NCBI RefSeq assembly: GCF_020216525.1
Contig: NZ_JAIWOY010000006.1
Location: 124,001-188,000, forward strand
Source of the DNA: Nocardioides nematodiphilus
GTDB taxonomy: Bacteria > Actinomycetota > Actinomycetes > Propionibacteriales > Nocardioidaceae
Length of the DNA stretch: 64,000 nucleotides
Direction: 5' to 3'
Part shown: positions 34,438-44,523 of the stretch, piece by piece
Position numbering within the stretch: the first letter of the stretch is position 1
How the letters are laid out: each line of letters starts with the position of its first letter
The notes under the pieces: model-generated
Told to the model about the DNA's origin: nothing
What the model saw: the letters and a program-made list of their open reading frames with translations, nothing else
Database searches by the model: none
Position numbers and translations under genes: made by a program

Positions 34438-36164
34438 CAGTCGACGGTGCGTTCGACAGCGACCGGATGGTGGCGGCCCTGGTCCGTCTCCACCAGGCGC
34501 TGCAGGACATCGCGCTTCCCCTCGACGTCGCTGGCGCCGAGGAGCAGCGACGCTCCCATGCCGTGCTCGTGGACCAGCTCGAGGACTACGTCATCCCGCG
34601 GATGATGACCATCGACGCACCGCTGCTCGCGGTCGTCGGCGGCTCCACCGGCGCCGGGAAGTCGACCCTGGTCAACTCGCTGGTCGGGCGACGCGTCACG
34701 GCGCCTGGTCTGCTGCGTCCGACGACGCGCTCTCCCGTGCTGGTGCACAACCCGGCCGACGCCGGCTGGTTCGGCCAGGACCGGCTGCTTCCCGACCTCA
34801 AGCGCGTCGAGCACGCCACCGACGACCCCAAGGCGCTCCAGCTGGTCGCGTCCGACAACATCCCCGCCGGTCTGGCGATCCTCGACGCGCCCGACGTGGA
34901 CTCCGTCGAGGAGCAGAACCGTCTGCTCGCCGCCCAGCTGCTCGCCGCCGCCGACCTGTGGATCTTCGTGACCTCGGCCGCCCGCTACGCCGACCAGGTG
35001 CCGTGGGAGTTCCTCAAGGCCGCCGCCGAGCGCTCCACCGCCGTCGCGGTCGTCCTGGACCGTACGCCCGCCGACGCGGTGCAGACGGTCGCCACCCACC
35101 TGGCCAGGATGCTCGCCGCTCGCGGTCTCAAGGACTCGCCGCTCTTCATCGTGCACGAGGGCCAGGTCTCCGACGACGGCCTGCTGCCCGCGGCGCACGT
35201 CGCCGAGGTCCGTGGCTGGCTCGACATGCTCGCCGACGACGTGTCGGCGCGCCAGGCGGTCGTCGCCCAGACCCTCGACGGCGCCGTCCGTGCCCTGACC
35301 TTCAACGTCCACCCCGTCGCCGACGCCGCCGCTCAGCAGGCCGACGCGCTGGTGCGGCTGCGCAGCGACGCCGAGTCGGCGTACGCCCGCGCCCGCACCG
35401 ACATCATGGCCGCCACCGCCGACGGGACCCTGCTGCGCGGCGAGGTCCTCGCCCGCTGGCAGGAGTACGTCGGCACCGGCGAGCTGCTCAAGTCGCTCGA
35501 GAACAAGGTCGGCAAGCTGCGCGACCGGATGGTCGGCGCCCTCAAGGGCAAGCCGCAGCAGGCCGACCGGGTCAGCGTCGCGGTCGAGTCCGGCCTCGAG
35601 CTGCTCATCCTCGAGCATGCCGAGGCGGCCGCCGAGCGCGCCGAGTCGGCCTGGCAGCAGACCGAGGCCGGACGCGGGCTCCTCGCGGACGCGCCCGGCG
35701 ACCTCGGCCGCGCCAGCCGCGCCCTGCGCAGCAAGGCCGAGCGGGCCGTGCGCGACTGGCAGCACGACGTGCTGGAGATGGTGCGCACCGAGGGCGAGGA
35801 CAAGAAGTCGATGGCTCGCGTCCTCGCGTACGGCGTCAACGGTCTCGGTGTCGCGCTGATGGTCGTCACCTTCGCCAACACGGCCGGGCTCACCGGGGCC
35901 GAGGTCGGCATCGCCGGCGGTACCGCGGTGGTGGGGCAGAAGCTGCTCGAGGCGGTCTTCGGCGACCAGGCCGTCCGCGACCTCGCCCACCGCGCCCGCA
36001 CCGCGCTGGAGCTGCGTGTCGACGCCCTGCTGGACGAGGAGGAGGGCCGCTACACCGGCGTCCTCGACGTCCTGACCGTCGACCCGGCCGCTCCCGACCG
36101 GCTGCGCCAGGCGGCCCGCGGCGTGGACGACGTGCGGTACGCCACGCAGCGCAACGCGGACTGA
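34434..36164 (+). CDS. Dynamin-like GTPase, first of a tandem pair
   Basis: A 576-residue large GTPase: P-loop GGSTGAGKSTLVNSL (68-82), switch Thr in RPTTRSPVL, ILDAPDVDS in place of the DxxG loop, and LDRTP where NKxD is expected. Long helical regions follow, with a hydrophobic stretch near 475-510 (LAYGVNGLGVALMVVTF) that could insert in or touch the membrane. Paired bacterial dynamins (DynA/DynB of Streptomyces, IniA/IniC of mycobacteria) remodel membrane, for example at division septa. Translationally coupled to PrsW and followed by a second GTPase. Confidence 0.85.
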   Translation: MTVDGAFDSDRMVAALVRLHQALQDIALPLDVAGAEEQRRSHAVLVDQLEDYVIPRMMTIDAPLLAVVGGSTGAGKSTLVNSLVGRRVTAPGLLRPTTRSPVLVHNPADAGWFGQDRLLPDLKRVEHATDDPKALQLVASDNIPAGLAILDAPDVDSVEEQNRLLAAQLLAAADLWIFVTSAARYADQVPWEFLKAAAERSTAVAVVLDRTPADAVQTVATHLARMLAARGLKDSPLFIVHEGQVSDDGLLPAAHVAEVRGWLDMLADDVSARQAVVAQTLDGAVRALTFNVHPVADAAAQQADALVRLRSDAESAYARARTDIMAATADGTLLRGEVLARWQEYVGTGELLKSLENKVGKLRDRMVGALKGKPQQADRVSVAVESGLELLILEHAEAAAERAESAWQQTEAGRGLLADAPGDLGRASRALRSKAERAVRDWQHDVLEMVRTEGEDKKSMARVLAYGVNGLGVALMVVTFANTAGLTGAEVGIAGGTAVVGQKLLEAVFGDQAVRDLAHRARTALELRVDALLDEEEGRYTGVLDVLTVDPAAPDRLRQAARGVDDVRYATQRNAD

Positions 36165-36272
36165 GCGCGCGCCGCGTCCGTCCGACTCTGCTCGAGTGGA
36201 GCAACGACTGACCGATTGAGCGTCTCGGCCACTAGTGTTGGCCGCGTCCGCACCGACCGCTGAAGGGGAAGC

Positions 36273-37913
36273 ATGTCGTCGCTCGATGGAGTCCAGCTGC
36301 CGCAGACGTTGGGAGCCGACATCAGCGACCGCCTGAGCGGGCTCGCCGAGGCGGCCGACGCCGCCCAGGGTCGGCTCGACGACGGCCTGGTCAGCGAGGC
36401 CCGTGGCATCGCCGAGCGTGCCGTCGGCCGGATGAAGCTCTCCTCGGAGCACACCGTGGTCGGTATCGCCGGCGCGACCGGCTCGGGCAAGTCCTCGACG
36501 TTCAACGCGCTGACCGGTTTGGAGCTCTCCGCTGTGGGGGTGCGCCGCCCGACCACCTCGTGGGCCACGGCGTGCGTGTGGGGCGCCAACGGCGCCCGCG
36601 AGCTGCTCGAGTGGCTCGGCATCCCGGACCGTCACCAGACCACCCGCGACTCGATGCTCGACACGCGTCGCGAGAGCAACGAGCTCGACGGCGTCGTACT
36701 GCTCGACCTGCCAGACCACGACTCGACCGAGCTGTCCCACCACCTCGAGGTCGACCGCCTGGTCTCCCTCGCCGACATGCTCGTCTGGGTCCTCGACCCG
36801 CAGAAGTACGCCGACGCCGCGATCCACGATCGCTACCTCGAGCCGCTCAAGACCCACGACGAGGTCATGGTCGTGGTGCTCAACCACATCGACAAGGTGC
36901 CGGAGGAGCGTCGTGAGTCGATGATCGCCGACGTGCGCCGCCTGCTCGACAACGATGGCCTGCAGAAGGTCCCCGTCATCGCGGTCTCGGCCCGCCTGGG
37001 CTGGGGCATCCCTGAGCTGCGCGCGGAGATCGCGAAGCGGGTCGCGGACAAGAAGGCGACCAAGGCGCGCGTCGAGGCCGACGTGAAGACCCTCGCGGGT
37101 CGCATGCGCGAGGCCTCCGGCGACGCCCAGCCCAAGCGGCTCGATCAGGCCCGGATCGACGGCCTCGACGAGGCGATCGCCGAGGCCGCGGGCGTCCCGA
37201 CCGTGGTCGATGCCGTGGAGCGCTCCACCCGGCTGCGCGCCGGCCGCGCGACCGGCTGGCCGCTGATCTCCTGGGTCTCCGCGCTCAAGCCCGACCCGCT
37301 CAAGCGTCTCCACCTCGACCTGGGCGCGGAGGGCAAGCTCCTCACCGGCTCGGCGCGCACCTCCGTGCCGGAGGCGAGCGCCGTCCAGCGCGCTCGCGTC
37401 GACAGCGAGGTGCGGGCACTGGCGGACGAGACCGGCTCCGGTCTCGGCGAGCCGTGGCAGGAGTCGATCCGCGCCGCCTCGGTGTCCAAGATCGGCGACC
37501 TCAACGACCGCCTCGACGCCGCCCTCGGGTCGGTCGACCTGGGCGCCTCCCGGCTCCCGGTGTGGGCCCACCTCTTCCGGCTGCTGCAGTGGCTGCTGAT
37601 CCTGGCCGCGATCGGCGGCGGCGTCTGGACGGTCGCCGCGCTGGTCTCCGGCGGTCTCGACGACGTCCGCAAGGTCGCCGGCGTCGCGCTGCCCCTCGCG
37701 ATCCTCATCGGCGCCGTCGTCCTCGGCATCGTGCTCGCGATCATCGGGCGCATCCTGGTCGCCGGTACAGCACGCACCCGGGCCGCCACGGCGGACGAGC
37801 GCCTGCGCGACGCCGTCGCCAGCGTCTCCCAGACGCTCGTCGTCGAGCCGGTCCAGGCCGAGCTCGCCGCGTACGCCCGGCACCGTGAGGGGCTCAACCG
37901 CGCCCTCAAGTGA
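36273..37913 (+). CDS. Dynamin-like GTPase with two C-terminal membrane helices (YfjP-type)
   Basis: A 546-residue partner of the preceding GTPase: P-loop GIAGATGSGKSSTFNAL (64-80), RRPTTSW switch I, LLDLPDHDS switch II, and LNHIDKVP (NxxD guanine motif). It ends in two transmembrane helices (about 428-490) and a cytosolic helix. Tandem soluble and membrane-anchored dynamins form hetero-oligomers in Streptomyces sporulation septa; that role here is inference. ATG 36273 has AAGGGGAA 2-3 nt upstream and TAGTGT near 36233 as a possible -10, so it may also be transcribed on its own. Confidence 0.85.
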   Translation: MSSLDGVQLPQTLGADISDRLSGLAEAADAAQGRLDDGLVSEARGIAERAVGRMKLSSEHTVVGIAGATGSGKSSTFNALTGLELSAVGVRRPTTSWATACVWGANGARELLEWLGIPDRHQTTRDSMLDTRRESNELDGVVLLDLPDHDSTELSHHLEVDRLVSLADMLVWVLDPQKYADAAIHDRYLEPLKTHDEVMVVVLNHIDKVPEERRESMIADVRRLLDNDGLQKVPVIAVSARLGWGIPELRAEIAKRVADKKATKARVEADVKTLAGRMREASGDAQPKRLDQARIDGLDEAIAEAAGVPTVVDAVERSTRLRAGRATGWPLISWVSALKPDPLKRLHLDLGAEGKLLTGSARTSVPEASAVQRARVDSEVRALADETGSGLGEPWQESIRAASVSKIGDLNDRLDAALGSVDLGASRLPVWAHLFRLLQWLLILAAIGGGVWTVAALVSGGLDDVRKVAGVALPLAILIGAVVLGIVLAIIGRILVAGTARTRAATADERLRDAVASVSQTLVVEPVQAELAAYARHREGLNRALK

Positions 37914-37936
37914 GCGCCGACACGCTTTGTTGATGT

Positions 37937-37964
37937 TTGTCTAGCAATTAACTAGAGATATAGT
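37937..37964 (+). promoter_or_regulatory. Promoter of the cysteine dioxygenase-rhodanese gene
   Basis: TTGTCT, 16-bp spacer, TATAGT, then 7 nt to the ATG at 37972: a complete -35/-10 with a leaderless start. The spacer region is AT-rich against its surroundings and holds an inverted repeat TCTAG-n7-CTAGA (37940-37956), a candidate operator between the promoter elements. Confidence 0.65.
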
Positions 37965-37971
37965 CGGCGGC

Positions 37972-38925
37972 ATGTCCGCCGAAGTCGTCGCACTCCCCGC
38001 CGCGCGTCATCTGTCCCGTGCCGAGCTCGCCGAGCTCACCCGCCGCTACGCCGAGGAGGTCCGCGAGGGCCGCCACGAGGTCGTCGCCGAGGACGAGGAG
38101 CGCTGGCACGTGCGCCTGCACTGCGACGACGTGGCCGATGTCTGGCTGATCAGCTGGACGGAGTCCCAGGGCACGGAGCTGCACGACCACGGCGGGTCCG
38201 CCGGGGCCTTCACCGTCGTGGCGGGCAGCCTCACCGAGTCCGTGTGGTCCGGCTCGGCCGTCGAGGGCCGGCTCCAGGACGCCGAGCGCGGCGTGGGGGA
38301 GACCGTCACCTTCGGCGAGCACTACGTCCACGACGTGCGCAACACGTCCGGTCCGATCGCCGTCAGCGTGCACGCGTACTCGCCGCCGCTCAGCCTGATG
38401 AACTTCTACGAGGTCTCCGACGGCGGCCTTGAGCGGCTCGCCAGCAGCTGGACCGACGACCCCGAGCTCGGCACGCCCGCCTTCCGTACGGTCGACGAGA
38501 TGCTCGACGCGGCCCGCGCGGGCATCACGCGACTGACGCCCGACGCCGCGGCCCGAGCCATCTCCGAGGACGGCGCTCGCCTGGTCGACATCCGGCCCGC
38601 GTGGCAGCGCGCGGTCGACGGCGAGGTGCCCGGCGCCGTGATCATCGAGCGCAATCACCTCGAGTGGCGCCTGCATCCGGCCTCCGACGCCCGCATCGAC
38701 GCGGCCCGCGACGGCCAGCGCTGGATCGTGCTCTGCACCGAGGGCTACACCTCCTCGCTCGCGGCCGCCTCGCTCGCCTCGCTGGGCATCCCCGCGGCCG
38801 ACATCGAGGGCGGGATCAAGGGCTGGGAGGCCGCCGGACTTCCGGTCGTACCGGGTGGCACGGCGGTGGAGCAGATCGTGCCCAGCCACCGAGACACTCC
38901 CGCAGCGGTCCCACACGCGTCATGA
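37972..38925 (+). CDS. Cysteine dioxygenase-rhodanese fusion protein
   Basis: A 317-residue two-domain protein. Residues 20-165 form a cupin of the cysteine dioxygenase family: iron ligands H71 and H73 (ELHDHGGS) and H120 (HYVHDV), plus Y136 in VHAYSPP and R48 as likely substrate residues. Residues 185-295 form a rhodanese domain with catalytic C255 in VLCTEGYTSS and closing GGIKGWEAAGLP. The first should oxidise cysteine (or a related thiol) to a sulfinate; the second transfers or holds sulfane sulfur. It precedes an osmoprotectant ABC transporter, 7 bp away. Confidence 0.88.
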   Translation: MSAEVVALPAARHLSRAELAELTRRYAEEVREGRHEVVAEDEERWHVRLHCDDVADVWLISWTESQGTELHDHGGSAGAFTVVAGSLTESVWSGSAVEGRLQDAERGVGETVTFGEHYVHDVRNTSGPIAVSVHAYSPPLSLMNFYEVSDGGLERLASSWTDDPELGTPAFRTVDEMLDAARAGITRLTPDAAARAISEDGARLVDIRPAWQRAVDGEVPGAVIIERNHLEWRLHPASDARIDAARDGQRWIVLCTEGYTSSLAAASLASLGIPAADIEGGIKGWEAAGLPVVPGGTAVEQIVPSHRDTPAAVPHAS

Positions 38926-38932
38926 TGACTGC

Positions 38933-39738
<806 letters not shown>

Positions 39739-39742
<4 letters not shown>

Positions 39743-40383
39743 GGTGGTTCCTCGACAACTGGACCGACATCCGCGGCCTGGCCTGGCGCCACCTGTGGCT
39801 CTCGATCGTCCCGGTGGTGCTCGGCTTCGTGCTCGCGGTCCCGATCGGGTACGTCGCGCACCGCTGGCGACTCGGTGGCAGCGCGCTGGTGAGCATCGCG
39901 AGTGTCGTCTACACGATCCCGTCCCTGCCGCTGCTGGTGATCCTGCCCAGCCTGCTCGGCACCACCTTCCTCGACCCGACGAACGTCATCGTCGTGCTGA
40001 CGATCTATGCCGTGGCGGTGATGGTGCGCTCCGCGGCTGACGGCTTCGGCAGCGTCTCCGAGGCCGTGGTCGACGCCGCCCGGGCGTCGGGCTACTCGGC
40101 GTGGCAGCGCGCGGTGCAGGTCGAGCTCCCGCTCGCCGGCCCGGTGCTGCTCGCCGGCGTACGGGTGGTGTCCGTCTCGACGGTGAGCCTGGCGACGATC
40201 TCCCCGCTCATCGGGGTCAGCAACCTCGGCTCGCTCTTCACCGACGGCTTCCAGCGCTCCTTCGCCACCGAGATCGTCATCGGGATCGTCTGCGTCGTCG
40301 TGCTGGCACTTCTCCTCGATCTGCTCTGGGTGCTGCTCGGCCGGGTCGCGATGCCGTGGCTGAGCGTGCGGGGTGCGCGATGA
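39739..40383 (+). CDS. Osmoprotectant ABC transporter permease 1
   Basis: A 214-residue permease (OpuCB-like) with about five or six helices and the binding-protein-dependent transport (BPD) coupling motif around VVDAARASGYSAWQRAVQVELPLAGP. Typical for glycine betaine/choline/carnitine importers. It overlaps its neighbours by 4 bp on each side, giving strict coupling of the ATPase and two permeases. The substrate cannot be fixed from sequence; quaternary amines are the family norm. Confidence 0.9.
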
Positions 40384-41033
40384 ACGCGTTCTCCGGTGGA
40401 CTCGACTGGCTCGCGACCAGCGCACACTGGCACGGCGACGACGGCTTCCCGCACCGGATCGTGCAGCATCTCGGCTACACGGCCCTCACCGTGGCGATCG
40501 CCTCGGCGATCGCGCTGCCGCTCGGCCTGTGGATCGGCCACACCGGCCGGCTGAGGGGGCTGGCGATCGCGGTGACCGGCGCACTGCGTGCGCTGCCCAC
40601 CCTCGGGTTACTGACGCTCGTGGTGATCTGGCGCGGCATCGGTCTGACACCGCCGACGGTCGCACTCGTCGTGCTGGCGATCCCGCCGCTGCTCGCCGGC
40701 GCGTACGCCGGCCTGGAGTCCGTCGACCGCGCCACCACGGATGCGGCCCGCGCGATCGGCATGACCGAATGGCAGGTGCTGGGGCGGGTCGAGGTCCCGC
40801 TCGCGCTGCCGCTCATCCTCGGCGGCGTGCGCGCCGCCGTGCTCCAGGTGATCGCCACCGCGACCATCGCGGCGTACCCCGGACTCGGGGGACTGGGTCG
40901 GTTCATCATCGACGGCCTGGCCGTCCGGGACTATCCGCAGATGGTTGCGGGTTCCCTTGTCATCGTCGCCCTCGCCCTGATCCTCGACGGGCTGTTCGCC
41001 GTCACCCAACGTGCCCTCTACCGTCACCAATGA
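40380..41033 (+). CDS. Osmoprotectant ABC transporter permease 2
   Basis: A 217-residue OpuCD-like permease with about six helices and the EAA-type loop TTDAARAIGMTEWQVLGRVEVPLALP. It pairs with the preceding permease. It contains an in-frame TTA leucine codon at 40608-40610, which is rare in such GC-rich DNA; in Streptomyces TTA codons impose bldA-dependent control. The substrate-binding lipoprotein gene follows 17 bp later with its own ribosome binding site. Confidence 0.9.
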   Translation: MNAFSGGLDWLATSAHWHGDDGFPHRIVQHLGYTALTVAIASAIALPLGLWIGHTGRLRGLAIAVTGALRALPTLGLLTLVVIWRGIGLTPPTVALVVLAIPPLLAGAYAGLESVDRATTDAARAIGMTEWQVLGRVEVPLALPLILGGVRAAVLQVIATATIAAYPGLGGLGRFIIDGLAVRDYPQMVAGSLVIVALALILDGLFAVTQRALYRHQ

Positions 41034-41050
41034 AGCAAAGGACCGACACC

Positions 41051-42004
41051 ATGAAGATCACCCGCTTGGCCCTCCCGGCGCTGGCCGCCACCGCTCTGCT
41101 GTCGCTGGCCGCCTGCGGCAGTGACCCGACCAACACCGCCGGGACCAACACGTCCTCGGGCGACAGCACGACCGCCTCCGCGAACGGCGCGAAGCCGATC
41201 GTGGTCGGCTCTGCTTCCTTCGGTGAGAGCGAGATCCTTGCCGAGATCTACGCGCAGGCGCTGAAGGCGAAGGGCATCGACGCCTCCACCCACCTCGACA
41301 TCGGTGCGCGTGAGGCGTACATCGGCGCCCTCAAGGACGGCTCGATCTCGCTGTTCCCGGAGTACAGCGGCAACCTGCTGACCTTCCTGGACCCCAGCGC
41401 CTCCGCGACGGCACCCGATGACGTCACGGCGGCCCTCACCTCCACGCTGGCCTCCAAGGAGCCCGACCTCAAGGTCCTCACGCCGTCCGCGGCCGAGGAC
41501 AAGGACTCGCTCAACGTCACCGCTGACTTCGCGGCGAAGAACAACGTGCATTCGATCGCCGACCTCAAGGGCATCGACGGCCTCTCGCTGGCGGCCAACC
41601 CGGAGTTCAAGACCCGGGCGTACGGCCTCCCCGGCATGGAGAAGCTGTACGGCATCACCGGAGTGAAGTTCACGCCGATCAACGACGGTGGCGGCCCCGC
41701 GACCCTCAAGGCGCTCACCTCGGGCAAGGTCGACGTCGCGGACATCTACTCGACGACGCCGTCGATCACCGAGAACAAGCTGGTCACGCTCGAGGACCCG
41801 CAGCACCTCATCGCCGCGCAGAACGTCGTCCCCCTGATCCGGAGCGACCACGACAACGCCGATGTCGACGCGGTGCTCAACGCGGTCTCGGCCAAGCTGT
41901 CCACCCAGGCGCTGCTCGAGCTGAACACCACCTTCAACGGCTCGGACAAGCCCAAGGCCGCCGACGTGGCGGCCGACTGGTTGAAGGCCAACGGTCTGGC
42001 CTGA
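41051..42004 (+). CDS. Osmoprotectant ABC transporter substrate-binding lipoprotein
   Basis: A 317-residue OpuAC/ProX-type binding protein: signal peptide with lipobox SLAAC, a short Ser/Thr-rich linker, then the two-lobed domain beginning PIVVGSASFGESEILAEIYA with LFPEYSGNLLTF and VADIYSTTPSI, family segments that shape the quaternary-amine pocket. ATG 41051 has AAAGGA 8 nt upstream; an ATG 21 nt earlier in the same frame is less likely because it would extend the signal peptide. A hairpin at 42037 ends the operon. Confidence 0.92.
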   Translation: MKITRLALPALAATALLSLAACGSDPTNTAGTNTSSGDSTTASANGAKPIVVGSASFGESEILAEIYAQALKAKGIDASTHLDIGAREAYIGALKDGSISLFPEYSGNLLTFLDPSASATAPDDVTAALTSTLASKEPDLKVLTPSAAEDKDSLNVTADFAAKNNVHSIADLKGIDGLSLAANPEFKTRAYGLPGMEKLYGITGVKFTPINDGGGPATLKALTSGKVDVADIYSTTPSITENKLVTLEDPQHLIAAQNVVPLIRSDHDNADVDAVLNAVSAKLSTQALLELNTTFNGSDKPKAADVAADWLKANGLA

Positions 42005-42036
42005 CCCGTCCACTTTCTCTCCACAATCCACCTCCG

Positions 42037-42075
42037 GACCCGGATCTCCACAGCCCTGCTGTGGGGGTCCGGGTC
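42037..42075 (+). terminator. Intrinsic terminator of the ABC transporter operon
   Basis: Stem GACCCGGA...TCCGGGTC with inner stem CCACAG/CTGTGG, followed by TTGTC. It lies 33 bp after the binding-protein stop codon and before ssb. Confidence 0.75.
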
Positions 42076-42146
42076 TTGTCGGTGCGGGCTCGCATGCTCG
42101 TTCTCGTGCAGCGGACGCTGCGCATGAACCTGACAAGGAGAGCACC

Positions 42147-42692
42147 ATGAACGAGTCCCACATCACCGTCCACGGCCACGTCGTCGCCGCCCCGGTCGTC
42201 AAGAAGGTCGGCGAGCACACCGTCGCCAACTTCCGCATCGGCGTCACCCCGCGCCGCCTCGACAAGGCCTCCGGCCAGTGGCACGACGCCGAGACCCAGT
42301 GGTACGCCGTCAGCGCCTGGCGCCAGCTCGGCGAGAACTGCGGGATGGCCCTGCGCAAGGGCGACCCCGTGATCGTCCAGGGCCGGCTCGCGGCTCGCAC
42401 CTGGATCAACGCCCAGCACGCGGAGGTGGTCGCGCACGACATCGAGGCGACCTTCGTCGGCCACGATCTGCGCCGCGGGGTGAGCCACTTCTACAAGACC
42501 GCCGCTCCCGAGTCCGCCGCCGACGCTCAGGCACCCGGACAGCAGCCCCACGACGTGCTGCCCGAGCCGAGGCTGCCCGGCGACCTCGAGCAGCTCGTCG
42601 CCGGTGACGGCGACGTGCCGCGGGAGAAGGCCGGTCCGGCGGACTGGAACGCGCCGCTGAGCGACGCTCCCACCTTCGCCGGCGCCGCCTGA
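42147..42692 (+). CDS. ssb: Single-stranded DNA-binding protein, SSB paralogue without acidic tip
   Basis: A 181-residue protein with an N-terminal OB fold (about 1-110; ITVHGHVVAAPVVKKVGEHTVANFRIG, WYAVSAWRQLGENC, VQGRLAARTW). The C-terminal tail is Ala/Pro-rich and ends DAPTFAGAA, lacking the DDDIPF-type acidic tip that recruits replication and repair partners. It is therefore probably an SsbB-type accessory SSB rather than the essential replicative one, which in actinobacteria lies with rpsF and rpsR. AAGGAGAG precedes the ATG. Stands alone between terminators. Confidence 0.85.
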   Translation: MNESHITVHGHVVAAPVVKKVGEHTVANFRIGVTPRRLDKASGQWHDAETQWYAVSAWRQLGENCGMALRKGDPVIVQGRLAARTWINAQHAEVVAHDIEATFVGHDLRRGVSHFYKTAAPESAADAQAPGQQPHDVLPEPRLPGDLEQLVAGDGDVPREKAGPADWNAPLSDAPTFAGAA

Positions 42693-42711
42693 GCGGGCGG
42701 GGGCACCGGTC

Positions 42712-42749
42712 CCGGATCGGAGGCTGCGCCCAGGTGGCCCCCGATCCGG
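42712..42749 (+). terminator. Inverted repeat downstream of ssb, possible terminator
   Basis: Nine-bp arms CCGGATCGG/CCGATCCGG separated by 20 nt, 19 bp after the ssb stop and before the ettA promoter. There is no U-tract, so termination is uncertain. Confidence 0.4.
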
Positions 42750-42783
42750 CCCGATGCCCGGTTTCCAACTAGGCTTCCGCTCC

Positions 42784-44466
<1,683 letters not shown>

Positions 44467-44481
44467 CGTCGATCGACGACC

Positions 44482-44510
44482 AAGCGCCCCACCGGATCGG
44501 TGGGGCGCTT
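44482..44510. terminator. Bidirectional terminator between ettA and the secreted beta-propeller gene
   Basis: Perfect 13-bp arms AAGCGCCCCACCG with loop GAT, flanked by further ACGAC/GTCGT pairing. It lies 15 bp after the ettA stop and 13 bp before the convergent gene end. Confidence 0.85.
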
Positions 44511-44523
44511 CGTCGTTCTCGGA

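Noticed and set aside
34281..37883. 1200-codon open frame on the minus strand across the dynamin-like genes
   Set aside because: It lies opposite two well-recognised GTPases and is rich in Arg, Gly, Asp and His, the usual antisense shadow in high-GC coding DNA; it has no domain.
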